Position numbers and translations under genes: made by a program. From Lolium rigidum (taxonomy: Eukaryota; Streptophyta; Magnoliopsida; Poales; Poaceae), in assembly GCF_022539505.1 (NCBI RefSeq), contig NC_061510.1, forward strand, positions 274,866,330-274,930,329: 64,000 nucleotides of DNA, in the 5' to 3' direction. Below are positions 32,853-44,185 of this stretch, piece after piece; the stretch's first letter is position 1, and each line of letters begins with the position of its first letter. The notes under the pieces were generated by a model. The model was not told the DNA's origin, did not search any database, and saw only the letters and a program-made list of their open reading frames with translations.

Positions 32853-35303
32853 TGTGCCCTTAACCTGCTCGATGAGAAGTCGACGTGTTCTAACTCTACG
32901 ACGCAAGAAAAATAAATTGCAGTACAAGAAGAAGCAGCGTTGGAGTTTTTCCAAGAAACTAGTGGCACTGATGGCAACGATGGGGCCACTAGTGCCACTG
33001 ATGGCAAGGGGACAACTACTAGCACCGAGGGCACAAAACTAAAGAAACAATGCAGCGAAAGGCTCCGAAACAAGCTCGACAATATAATGGATACTGTCTT
33101 GGAAGTAATCCTTGCCAATGGTGAGCCTATTCAGCCGCCCTCAGTTGCTGCGAGTTATGGCGGCCAATGCGGATGTATTCTTCGAGATACCGTTTCGGTC
33201 AACAAGAAGAACATTAGGGACAATGCAGAATTATGTGCCAGCCTTATCTCGAAGTTGCACAAATGGTACACATTCCCATACCCTCACAATAACCTAAATC
33301 TCACAAAAAATCTGGTAAACACCCACGCCCTCGGCAAGTTCAGTAGAGATTTGAGCAGTTTGAAAACGAGGGTACAAAGAATGGTGGATAAGGGTGATGA
33401 TTATTCCATGGTACTGATGGCGTGTAACTCACACGTTCGTTGGGAACCCCAAGAGGAAGGTATGATGCGCACAGTAGCAAGTTTTCCCTCAGAAAGAAAC
33501 CAAAGTTTAATCGAACCAGTAGGAGCCAAGAAGCACGTTGAAGGTTGATGGTCGCGAAATGTGATGCGGCGCAACACCGGGGATTCCGGCGCCAACGCGG
33601 AACCTCGCACAACACAACCCAACTACTTTGTCCCAACGAAAGAGTGAGGTTGTCAATCTCACCGGCTTGCTGTAACAAAGGATTAAGCGTATCGAGTGGA
33701 AGATGATTGTTTGCAAGAAAATAGTAAAACACAATTGCAGTAGATTGTATGCTATGTAAAGAATAGGACCGGGGTCCACAGTTCACTAGAGGTGTCTCTC
33801 CCATAAGATAAAAGCATGTTGGGTGAACAAATTACAGTCGGGCAATTGACAAATAGAGAAAGGCATAACAATGCATATACATGATATGATAAATATAGTG
33901 AGATTTAATTGGGCATTACGACAAAGTACATAGACCGCCATCCAACCGCATCTATGCCTAAAAAGTCCACCTTCGAGTTATCATCCGAACCCCATTCGGT
34001 ATTAAGTTGCTAAGCAACAGACAATTGCATTAAGTATGGTGCGTAATGTAATCGACAACTACATCCTTAGACATAGAATCAATGTTTTATCCCTAGTGGC
34101 AACAGAGACAACACAACCTTAGAACTTTCCGTCACTCGTCCCGGTGTCAATGCGGGCATGAACCCACTATCGAGCATAAATACTCCCTCTTGGAGTTAAG
34201 AGTAAAAACTTGGCCAGAGCCTCTACTAATAACGGAGAGCATGCAAGATCATAAACAACACATAAACAATAGATTGATAATCACCATAACATAGTATTCT
34301 CTATCCATCGGATCCCGACAAACACAACATATAGAATTACGAGATAGATGATCTTGATCATGTTAGGCAGCTCACAAGATCCAACAATGAAGCACAACAA
34401 GGAGAAGACGACCATCTAGCTACTGCTATGGACCCATAGTCCAGGGGTGAACTACTCACTCATCACTCCGGAGGCGATCATGGCGATGAAGAGTCCTCCG
34501 GGAGATGAATCCCCTCTCCGGCAGGGTGCCGGAGGCGATCTCCCGAATCCCCCGAGATGGGATTCGCGGCGGCGGCGTCTCCGGAAGGTTTTCCGTATCG
34601 TGGCTCTCGGTACTGGGGGTTTCACGACGGAAGCTTTAAGTAGGCGGAAGGGTAGGTCAGGGGGGCCACACGAGGTGCCCAGGGGGTAGGCCGGCGCGGC
34701 CAGGGCCTGGGCCGCGCCGCCCTATCTCCTGGCTGCCTCGTGGCCCCACTTCGTTGACTCTTCGGTCTTCTGGAAGCTTCGTGCAAAAATAGGACCCTGG
34801 GCGAAAGTTTCGTCCAATTCCGAGAATATTTCCTTACTAGGATTTCTGAAACCAAAAACAGCAGAAAACAGCAACTGGCTCTTCGGCATCTTGTTAATAG
34901 GTTAGTTCCAGAAAATGCATAAACATGACATATAATGTGCATAAAACATGTAGGTATCATCAATAAAGTAGCATGGAACATAAGAAATTATCGATACGTT
35001 GGAGACGTATCAGGTACACAAGGCATATCCCATGATCACGGAGGAGGAGTGGAAAACATTCAAGAATAATTATGCTAGAAAGTAGGACAAGGATTTGTGG
35101 AAGTGGGGTTTGGACATGCGTTGCATAAATATAGGTTCTGTCAGTCTCGAAAGCCGTGGCTATGAACTTAAGAGGCCAAGATGGGAAAAGGAGGGCGCTG
35201 ATCCTTTAATTGCTGCCAAAATTAAGCCCTGGGCAGAATTCGAGGACCGGCGGCAACGTGAGTTTATCAAGCATCGGCGAGACAAAGAACCCGGGAATAT
35301 GTA
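32853..35303 (+). pseudogene. CACTA second gene, N-terminal exons, split by a solo LTR
   Basis: The frame from about 32940 reads a Thr/Gly/Asp-rich leader, then LRNKLDNIMDTVLEVILANG, ASYGGQCGCILRDTVSVNKK, LISKLHKWYTFPYPHNNLN and ALGKFSRDLSSLKTRVQRMV. It is interrupted at 33414 by an LTR and resumes at 35018; across one copy of GGTAC the frame is kept, giving MVHKAYPMITEEEWKTF. A TAG follows at about 35083, then GLDMRCINIGSVSLESRGYE and AEFEDRRQREFIK. I recognise this as the second protein common in Caspar-like grass CACTA elements, upstream of a protease-like domain. It is decayed. Confidence 0.6.
33415..35012 (-). mobile_element. Athila-type solo LTR with GGTAC target duplication
   Basis: A 1,598-bp sequence running TGATGGCG to GACGTATCA, similar over its length to the two LTRs of the element at 53496-61620 (shared GTTGGGAACCCCAAG, AAGAAGCACGTTGAAGG, GATACGTTGGAGACGTATC). 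GGTAC flanks it at 33410-33414 and 35013-35017. No internal sequence is present, so it arose by LTR-LTR recombination. Strand is given from the coding direction of the full-length relative. Confidence 0.92.
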
Positions 35304-35419
35304 ACGCACAAGAATACGAAGGAATTAACTGCTGAAATATTAATTTATCTACCGGTAGATTTTAAGCAAGTCGATTACATTCTAATAGTTACATTTCTAA
35401 ATGTTTCATATATTTTTCT

Positions 35420-36130
35420 TGTAGCGTAATAAAAATCATCTTGAATGAGAAACCTCCTCCGATGGATCGGCCCCCTGAGATCAACCTTTAACCCGGGCGA
35501 TAAACTTGACCCTCGGAAAGCCGGTGCAGAAGAAGCCGACACATGGCCGTGTTGCCAGCGCAGTGAAGTGAAAAGGAAGTTGGGAATCATGGTTCCTAGC
35601 ATAATGATGGAATTGAATGTATGGTTTGAAGGTGGTCAAATAGGACCTAATGCAATTAAAGAATTCTTAAATTTTGGTGACGAGGATTTTCTAATTGAGA
35701 ATATTTTGACTAGAATCACGTTGCCTACCGATGCGAAGTTAGCTCGTAAAGGAGACATTATTTTAGTCAATCCTTCGGCGCCTATCAATGCCACAACGCC
35801 AGCTCCAACCACAGCTCCAACCACACCTCCAGCCACAGCTCCAGCCACACCTCCTGCCGCAACTTCTGTCGTAGCTCCTGCCCGAGCTCCTACCATAGTT
35901 GCAGCCACAGTTCCAACCACAACTCCAACCAGAGTGCAGCTAAAGCTCCTGTTGCAGCTCCCACATGAGCTCCAACCATAACTCCTACAACATCTCCTAC
36001 CGAGCTCCAACCACAGTTGTACCGCAGCTCCAGTCACAACTCCTACCGTAACTCCCACCTGAGCTCGTACCGCAGGTCCAGCCACAGCTACAACCTCAAT
36101 TCGTACACTTTCTATTGTGCGGAAACAAAT
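35420..36130 (+). pseudogene. CACTA second gene, Pro/Thr/Ala-rich middle region
   Basis: An open frame from 35445 reads TWPCCQRSEVKRKLGIMVPS and IGPNAIKEFLNFGDEDFLIE, then a low-complexity run of TTPAP and ATPPA units encoded by degenerate GCTCCAACCACA repeats (35790-36090). The repeat run loses its frame near 35980. It is probably a linker before the C48-like domain. Confidence 0.55.
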
Positions 36131-36239
36131 CCCACAAGAGAAGCATGTCAAAGAAGCCGCTTGAAACAAAATATCCTTTGAAGATGACCACAACAAGGTT
36201 GTCACCTCTTTTTTGACAAAGGCATTGAATTGTCGATTA

Positions 36240-36691
36240 TGAATGTAGTCAAGAATTAAACTGGCGGTGGTGTACTTGTGGAAGATTTTCTGAGGGGAAA
36301 ACTGTTAGGCAAGACTATGGTGTTATTATATCAATTTTGGTGGCTTACCACAACAATAATTTTAAGAAACCTATATCGGAGCAAAATTCTGGAGTTATGG
36401 TTATGTTCAAACTTGAACTCTTCTACCATAACTATGCAAACTATTTTCCAGTCAATTGGGAAGATTTGTATCCGATAAACCTTCGAGAGACGAACGCGAG
36501 CATACTGAGAAGCTATACAATGTGAGTATATACTTGACTCGACGCGTCAACATGTACAGTAGTAGCTATGTATAGCTTTTGTACTAACAAATAATTTATT
36601 TATGTAGGTTCAATTATACGAGAGCCAGGATCAATAACATCAGAGTACTCATCGTAGACCCTCATATGGTTTCACAACAGTCAATTGATTC
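36240..36691 (+). pseudogene. CACTA second gene, exons leading into the C48-like domain
   Basis: The frame at 36337 reads VAYHNNNFKKPISEQNSGVM and YANYFPVNWEDLYPINLRET, then a GT donor near 36522. The next exon from 36608 reads FNYTRARINNIRVLIVDPHM and SQQSIDSE, up to the inserted LTR element. The VDPHM stretch resembles the start of the Ulp1/C48 fold in related transposon proteins. Confidence 0.55.
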
Positions 36692-39600
36692 TGAAACGGC
36701 CGGACCCGGTAGGGGTCAAGCCTCTGTGCTTTTTAGTGCTAGTCCCTAGATCGACTCACTAGCACACACAGATCAAGATGTAATATCAAGAAACAAAGGT
36801 CATAATCTATTACATCGCATGATCCAAAAATTAAATAGTTTGGTACAGCTTGCATAGCCGAAGGGCTAGCTCAAACACAAATAGAGTTCAGCAATGGAAA
36901 TCTAATAATCATAAGGAGTCCCATTCAGTGCCACATGCGAAACATGGCGAGTGGAGACTCGCGACCCTAACATCGTACCTCACTCTTCTTCAGAGAAGTC
37001 TGCAACAGGTAATGTTACAGCCAAAAACATTTGATCAATACTTTGAATGTATTGGAAAGTTCACGTGAGAGTGGTGAAAGACCTATCAACTACATGCATA
37101 TTTGGCAAGGTGGGGTTCAGGCTCAATTTGCAGAAAGCAAGTTTTGTCCTATCTTTTTAAATAAGTTTTTCCAGCATTTAGAAAAAAATCCATGTAGTTG
37201 ATAGACATCCAAAGTGCTCGTAACCCATGTTCAACCCATCAAATTTTAAGTTAAGAAATTAGGATGAGGAGATCTTCCAAAACCGTTCCAGGTCTAGTTG
37301 CTCATAGTTGTCCGTAACCGGGGACACGGCTAAGTACTTAGTTTTGACACTCTTGAGAGGTGGTACACCTTACCCACGTGATTCAGTCAGTCCCTTCCAC
37401 CCAGAAGATCATTTTTCTCAAATGGTCGAGTGTAGACTTAGACAAGACCTTTCAGAAGTAATTCCCCAAGAACACGGACGCGCTCCTAAATAAATCAACC
37501 TATGTACGTTGGGTTGGGTTCAAACAACATACTTAGTTAGGACAGAGCCCATATGACACGTGGTTGTACCAAAAGGTACTAAACTAGAAACCTGTCCAAC
37601 CTACATAATTCCTGGGTGCTTTTCGCGGGTGTGCGTAAGGCTCATAGAAATGGCCCTCATAGAAATGGCGGTGCGACACATAGAAATGGTCCTGATTTCC
37701 ACTCAACCAAAAATATCAGTGCCATTCACGCAGGTGGTTCATTAATTACGTTTTTTTGCCATATTGAAAATATACTTTTCGCTAACACATAACCATGACA
37801 TGAATTCCCTCCTATGTCACTATTCAGCATAGCTAAGCAATTCTACCTACGTTGGTGACAACGAAATCAAGTCATGGAAGTTGATATGGCTATTCTACCT
37901 GGGTATCATAGCATAGAAATACTAAAATAAAACTCCTACACATGCTTTCTTAGAAAGCAACTAAGTGCAAGAAAACAATAGGTATTGGTGAACACAGTGA
38001 ACTTGCCTTGGTTGAGGTTGCCGGTTTCACAATCCTCACAACAACAGTGGGTAGACTCCGGACAATCTACACGATCACACGAAAAATGCAAATCAACATA
38101 CATTCACAAAGAGCACACATGCAATGTATGCTATGAATTCCATGGATGCAAAAAGGTTTTGTTTTCTTTTCATATCGGTTAGTCAAATTATGGCCCTGTC
38201 CTACATCAAATTTCTAATTTTTTTTGGTGCAACAGAGTAATTAAAATATGGTGTGCATAGTATTCTATATGGTTAAATAAGGACACTTGAAAAATAGATG
38301 AAATTAACATTTTAAAAACAATGAAATAGCATACGAGAGGCATCTCTGTATGCTAGGTGATTTTAGAAAACTAATGCAAAAAAGGAATTGCTCATTTTGA
38401 GAATGTAGATTTTTTTATAGCCAAAATACTCAAACTAGGCATTTAAATTTGAATAGTTTTTCGACTTTTGTAAGTTTAAGTTTTATTATTCCAGTGTGTC
38501 CCTTATGTTTCAAGGATTCCATAGATATAAAGTTTGTATTTTTTGGAAATACAGAGCTCTAGTTATGAATTTTGCAATGCGCGGACTGCAGAAATTCAAT
38601 TTAAACGAAATCGAGGGTGGTACTGGACATGTGGCGATTTCCTATTGGTTGATACCTTTGTCACGCGGATCGGCACTACCAGTTGTTGGATCTAAGTCGA
38701 GTCTACGGTCCAGATATAAGGTTGACCGGGAACAGAGAAGAAAAAAAAAAGAACATGTGTGGCGCTGAGGTGGCGGCGACGTGGACGGTGACGTGGTTGA
38801 CAGCGAGAATGGCCGTGGCGGCTGCGGCCCGGCGGTGCTCAACGGCGGTGCTTCGGTGGTCCTCCGGCCCAGTCGACGCGCGGACGACGCGCGTGTTGTA
38901 GGTGTACTTCATGGGTGTATCATCGACAGTGCCAAGATCTGGCAAGCCCAGGTGGCCCATAGACGGTGATGGTGGCGTATGGCCCATCGGGCGGTCCAGT
39001 TGCTGTAGATAAAGATGGATGAAGTCCAGCCCAGGAACAAGGAGCCAGATCCATCGACCGGCCCTAGAAGTCGGATCCGGCCTGGTCCATTAGGGGTAGC
39101 CGGATCTAGTACGGCGTATAAGGAAAGGCGGATCCTTGACGTGCACGGCAATGTAATGTTCCGTAGTTAGGTGACTTGTGTTCCGGCTAGGACTCTCCGT
39201 GTAAACCCTAGATCCTGGCGCCTTTATAAGCCGGATCCCGGGAGCCCTACAGGCACAACCACAACTCATTGTAACAACGCGAAAGCGCCCAGATAATTCC
39301 AGACAACCAGCAGTAGCCCCTATCATCGTGCAGGTGTTCCAAAGCTGGGTAAATCGCGTACCACCATCCCGAGGACTCTCCGATCAATGGCCCTACTTCT
39401 ACTTCCCTCCATGAGGATCCCTCCTCTGGAGTACCGTCGAATAGGCAATGACAGTTGGCGCCCACCATGGGGCCAGCGGGGTCTAGAGGCCGGAATCGGG
39501 AGGGTTCTGCCATGGGAAGCTACAACGACTCCATCGCTGTGGGGCGTGTCCTCTACACTGGCAACTTTCCAATCTCCCTTAGGACCAGTGCTGGATTTCG

Positions 39601-41147
39601 GCTAAGATCGACCCCATCAAGCTCTCCATCGTCCCAATCAGCGGCATTCACATCTTCATCGGCGAGACCGTCGATTCCTACGGAAACGCCCTGGTAAGTC
39701 ACGCTGACGCGACCGCCGCTAAGCAGGACGCGGCCGCGAAGATCCGATCTGAGACGCAGGAACTTCCTAAGAAAGATTCCGCCTTAGATCTGGAAATTTC
39801 AAAACCCACCCAATCCGCCCTGAGCAGGAAATTACGGTGGAAGACCAATGCAGAACCTCCTGGGTCTCGCAGGTGTTAGAGAAGCAAAGGTGCCACTTCG
39901 TGCACTTTCTCGCACATACCGCAGGAACCGCCCCTCCTCAGGATGCAGCTGGACACATGCAGGTTGAGGCTTCCGGAGACAGTGATACTCCGGATCAGCA
40001 AGAGGCTACCGGAGACAAAAACGCTCCGGATGAGCAAGAGGATGCCGGAGACAAAGAAGAATCAATCCTTGGCAATTTAAGCCCAACTTCTAACGATGCT
40101 TCCTCTATGGACACAGAAGAGCACAACCGCCTTACGAAGGATTTGGAAGATGAGGAGAAAGCTCATGCATAATCCGCCCCGCCAAAGGAGGTCCTCGTGA
40201 CCTTAATTGGGCTGGAGCAAGGAACTGAGGTAGAAGAGACTCCGACTGACGCCGGACTTCCAGGCCCGTCCAATTCGGAGACTCCGCCACGGTTGCGCTA
40301 TCGCATTGTGCCGGATCCCGGAGAAGGACGTGTTCTTGAACACGGGGAAGATATGTCCATAGAAGAGCTCGCCAGGCAGGCAGGTCGGGGTGCTATTGCA
40401 AACTCGGAAATTTTGACCAAACCAATAACTCCGGAGGATGCCGCAGACCCGGAAGCTCTTGAAGCCAAAAGGAAGGAACTGCTGGCTATCGGCGAGGCGC
40501 TTCAGGTGGTGGCCGCAACGCGTGGTGGCTCAGCCCTGGGCGGCGCTAGGCGGCAGATGGAGGTGGAGGAGCGAAACTCCAGTGAGCGATTGCGTAGCTT
40601 GACAACGTGCTTTTGGTGTGAGGGGAGGGGGAAACTGCAGAGGTGGACTGCTCTGGTGCCATTGGAGGAGCAGGGGCGAAGGTTGAAGGAGGGCCTGTCG
40701 GCTGGGTCCCACTTGTCGGGCATGATGGGTGGGGCCCGCTGTCAGAGCGCGGGGGAGGTGATAGGGGCGCGCGAGGGGGTGGCTTCCGGCTGGGCCGTTT
40801 CGGCTAGGTCGGCCCAGTTGGGCCGTTCCTTTCTCTTTTTTGTTTTTTTTTCTTTTTATTTTTTTTTCTTTGAAAATCATTTTGGGCACCAAAAATAAAT
40901 CGTAAAAATGCAAATAAAATACCTGTGGATTCCTCATGAAATGGACTTCATTATGGAACCACTTTTAAAGCAAAATAAATTTTTTTGTAAAACCAATGTT
41001 TGGCATACATGCCTATGTGGCTATAAGTGTCATTTTGTGGATTGGGGTTTGAAATAAAATTTGAACTTTCCACAAAATGCAATGATTTCTTGATGCTTAT
41101 GCATGCAATGCATGATGTTTGGAAATTTGAAAATTTGGGAAGTTACA
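36692..41147. mobile_element. LTR-type insertion (TGAAAC...GTTACA) with GATTC target duplication
   Basis: GATTC at 36687-36691 and 41148-41152 flanks a 4,456-bp block starting TGAAACGGCCGGACCC and ending GGGAAGTTACA. The TG...CA inverted ends are typical of an LTR. The left 2 kb and the last 0.6 kb look like two halves of one long LTR, separated by a piece of a different gypsy element (about 38890-40522). No coding capacity of its own is seen, so it may be a solo LTR with a nested fragment. Confidence 0.75.
38890..40522 (+). mobile_element. Truncated Tat-like Ty3/gypsy fragment (LTR end, PBS, gag start)
   Basis: The LTR end at about 39450 is followed directly by TTGGCGCCCACCATGGGGCC, a primer-binding site typical of Tat/RIRE2-type grass elements. 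Downstream (39500-40500) come open frames with acidic repeats (GDSDTPDQQEATGDKNAPDE and similar) and IVPDPGEGRVLEHGEDMSIE, resembling the gag N-terminus of these elements. The sequence breaks off near 40522; protease, RT and integrase are absent. Exact left border not determined. Confidence 0.6.
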
Positions 41148-41152
41148 GATTC

Positions 41153-42262
41153 AGACGCGGTCGTTGTCGAGAACTACATTACCAATGTGATGGATCTGGC
41201 TTTCAAAGATAACAAGTTAATCATGTGGGCCTATAATAAAAGCTACTCCCTCCGTTCCTTTCTATAATGCCTATTGTTTTTCGCATTTGTTTCCAAATAT
41301 AAGAATAAAGCTATGTTTTTTTTTTGCAAAGAACCCCTTCCACCGATCAGATCAAGTCCAGAAAATCTGGAAACCGATCTGGCCATGTATTTCTGAGATC
41401 TGTTTTCAATTTCCTATTTTTTCTGTGATATCGCTAGGAGGTTTTGTGTCAAAAAACATCTCGCGCTAATTTTTGTGCCAAAAAACAATAGGCACTATAG
41501 AAAGGAACGGAGGGAGTAAAATATAGCTACTTATGCATCTTTTTTACGCATTTTCTTAGATTTATGCAGCTAACTAGTTTAAATTTTAGCTTTCACTGGA
41601 TTTTTATTTGTATCTCACTATTGGATGGCCAAGTCTAATATTTCGATTCTTACATTAGCAGTCCAGCGAGATATTTTACGAATTCAAAGGAACTTATTGA
41701 TATGCGGTTTTTCTTTCATCTGCATAACATAAATTGATGTCGTCCATATTATTCTAAGGATTTTATTTCATTCGTATTGTTTAGATCATTTACCGCATTT
41801 CGCTCGCAGGGACAAAATGCAGAGAAGATCAGTTACACATCACTAGATCGTAACATGTTTGTCCCGGTTAGTTTTATTAACACTTATACTAGTCAGTGAT
41901 TTATTTATTGGATAATATATGAAGTATATAATTTCTATGTTCTATGTCTTAGTGCCAGCAGCAGCCAGAAGGATCCATGTTATGGGGCTTCTATGTTGCC
42001 TATCATATGGATTTCGTAATGGGCAAAATGCAAGGAAATAGGCCATTTAAATTGGCATGAAAACATCTTATGTTTTATTTTTACTATATATTTTTCATAT
42101 TTTATACCTCTTTTGATCATACGTATTTATTACCTCGCAGCCTAAGTTGGATGTATCAGAGCTAACGGATCGGACACTAACAAAGCTCCGCGATCAGATG
42201 TGCTCGTTTCCGTTACAACAAGTGGTTAATTCCACTGGACTGTTCCACACTCGTGCTTGAGA
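41153..42262 (+). pseudogene. CACTA second gene, C-terminal C48/Ulp1-like domain, catalytic Cys lost
   Basis: After the GATTC border the frame reads AVVVENYITNVMDLAFKDNK and LIMWAYNKSY. The domain resumes at about 41590 with FHWIFICISLLDGQV (the HW of the C48 active site) and YFDS-like sequence. A later exon near 41953 reads CQQQPEGSMLWGFYVAYHM, where related proteins have LCGYYVC: the position expected for the nucleophilic Cys is Trp. It ends LTKLRDQMCSFPLQQVVNST and GLFHTRA with TGA near 42260. A MITE lies between NKSY and FHW. Assignment to the Ulp1/C48 clan rests on motif order and is not search-verified. Confidence 0.6.
41246..41516. mobile_element. Stowaway MITE with TA target duplication
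   Basis: Terminal inverted repeats CTCCCTCCGTTCCTTTCTAT / ATAGAAAGGAACGGAGGGAG, with inner pairing ATAATGCCTATTGTTTTT-like sequence, and TA on both sides (41244-41245 and 41517-41518). Length 271 bp. CTCCCTCCGTT is the canonical Stowaway/Mariner end in grasses. It sits at an exon border of the C48-like domain. Confidence 0.95.
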
Positions 42263-42489
42263 TGTGTTGCAAATATATGAAACAATCTATGACATATATA
42301 GTTAGAAACTTTATCTCTGTTCTTTCAAAACATTGATTTCAAAACTGTAAATTGTTATGCATGTCGTGTGTATATATGAATGTGTTATGTGGATGGAGTA
42401 AAGAGTTATACATTTAGTGTTATGCTCATACACTGCCACATCAGCTGGAATAACCTGGCATGCGCAAAAAAAATGAAAAACGGACTACA

Positions 42490-42775
42490 ATAGTGGCAAC
42501 GTCCAACGAACGATCATGCCCCTATAACACAATGGCAACGTGCAAAACGACACACGAGCAGTAGCCCGAACTATTAGCAGCGTGTGGCCCACACGCTGCC
42601 TTTAAGGCTAATGGCAGCGTGCAGGCGCGGCATACGACTAGTACTTTACCTATCAGTCGCGTGCCAAGTGGGCACGCGACTAGTAGCTGATACCACCGGC
42701 ATATTACCAGTCGGGGGCCGGTGCCCACGGCTGGTAGGACAAATCACGCGAGCGATAGGCTTTTTCCTACTAGTG
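42490..42775. repeat. CACTA right subterminal repeats and terminus
   Basis: GGCACGCGACTAGTAG, GCGGCATACGACTAGTA and GCAACGTGCAA-type motifs recur in both orientations and lead into TTTTTCCTACTAGTG (42761-42775). Confidence 0.75.
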
Positions 42776-43656
42776 GTAGTCAGCCCGCTGGTTTGACCTG
42801 GTCGAGCCCGGTCGGTTCAGTCAGTCCATCGAACTAGACCCCTCACACTCTCTCACTCGCTTGTCATTGTGTTCCTGCGAGTCGTGTCGCCACCCATGTC
42901 CCCTCTGCCATTGCCACACGATTATGTTGATTTCTAACAGTTTTTGCCGTCTCCGTTGATCGCCTTCCACTCGTGCTGCTCCACCGCGTATTCTAGTCCA
43001 GCTCGATTCGCTTCTCGTTATCTCGCACACACTTCCCCAACCCTAACCCTAATTATGGTTTCGAGGTGGTGGTGTTCTCCCGGCTTCGTCTTCCTCCTGG
43101 TGGTTGCAGTGATATCTGCGGATGCCTTGCCATTGTTTGGTTGCGGCTAGTGGTCGTGTGGTGCGCCGCCACTCCTGCTTTCCATTGTTCCGTTCTTCGA
43201 CATATGTGCCTTCTAGGTCTAGTATGCCGCCTCTTTCTCCCTCTCTCGGATCCTATCTGCTCGATCTCGAGCCTCTCTCTCTAGTTCATCCTGTTCGACA
43301 GGAGTGATGCCCTTGATCATATGCTTGTGATGTTCATGTCTCTATGGATTGCTCAATTTACTACATGTATATACATGTACTAGTTCATCTATTTGATAAA
43401 CTAATTATCTGCTTCGCTAATCTATGTTTATTCATCCATGTTACGGAAGTGATATTTCTTCAGTTCAATAAGTTAACTTGGGTTCATTAGTAAGCTTCAC
43501 TTCTTAGATGTATTGTCTTGATATGCTCATGTTTATGCTTACATGCTTTATTGATTCAATTAGTTAAGGTTGACTTAACTGTATCCAACCTATCAGCTCA
43601 TTTGGAAATCAAAATTATGGCCAAAATTAATATTTTTTGCTTGACTTCTTCTGGCA
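42776..43656. other. Non-coding stretch upstream of the LINE fragment
   Basis: CCCTAACCCTAATTATGG near 43040 and C/T-rich sequence to 43300 look like a 5' UTR or transposon leader; the rest is AT-rich. No supported ORF. Confidence 0.4.
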
Positions 43657-44185
43657 GATAGGCTCAACACAAGGGACATGTTGAAAAGAAGGAACATCAA
43701 TATTGGTAACGTTTTTTCCTGTCCTATATGCGACTCGGGAGAGGATGAAATACTAGAGCATTTATTTTATAAGTGCAGATTTGCTAACAACTGCTGGCCG
43801 AGACTCAATATAGCTTGGCCTATTGCATCAGACAGAATTACTATTATCTCTCAGGCAAAAATAACACACCAAGGGAATCTTTTCTTTGAGAAATTAATTA
43901 TTAGAGCGTGGGGAATCTGGAAAGAAAGAAACGATTTAATCTTCAAAGGAATTACACCGAATAGAGCATCTTGGAGGGCAAGAGTGCAATCTGATCAACA
44001 ACTTCTAAGGTTTAGGGTTCCTCAAAACCTGGTAGAATGTATTTTCAGTCTTATAGATACAATCTAATTTTTTCTTTCTTTAATCTTTTGTAAAAAGGTG
44101 TCCCCACCTTCTCATGTAAAACTCTTTGTTTGATTAATGAAATACCAGCAGGAGCCTCTCCTACTGTTTTCCAGTAAAAAAAAAT
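43657..44185 (+). mobile_element. 5'-truncated LINE, zf-RVT end only
   Basis: It opens in frame as DRLNTRDMLKRRNINIGNVF, then CPICDSGEDEILEHLFYKCR and AWGIWKERNDLIFKGITPNR, the zf-RVT C-terminus of a LINE ORF2, with TAA at 44065. A short 3' UTR (FxLC-type text absent; CCAGCAGGAGCCTCTCCTACTG) and a 9-A tail end near 44185. It is a dead-on-arrival copy of a family different from the LINE at 15074. No clear target duplication was found. Confidence 0.85.

Larger units (their letters stand above)
32367..42775. mobile_element. CACTA element with C48-domain second gene, host of several nested insertions
   Basis: The left end CACTAGTAGGAAAATGG at 32367 is followed by CTATAGGGGCAAGCTTATTGG. The right end TTTTTCCTACTAGTG finishes at 42775. 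Both have subterminal motifs of the type GGCACGCGACTAGTA. The flanking triplets differ (ACA left, GTA right), so a target duplication is not supported: either it has mutated or the ends belong to different copies. The gene content between them is continuous in one orientation once three nested insertions are set aside, which favours one element. Confidence 0.62.

Noticed and set aside
34447..34981. ORFs shared by 34447, 54522 and 61056 as a small gene family
   Set aside because: They lie at the same place in three copies of one LTR and show no protein motif; they are LTR sequence.
40197..40898. Single 233-residue gene
   Set aside because: The first two thirds read as gypsy gag; after about 40522 the frame enters unrelated LTR sequence, so it is a chance fusion.
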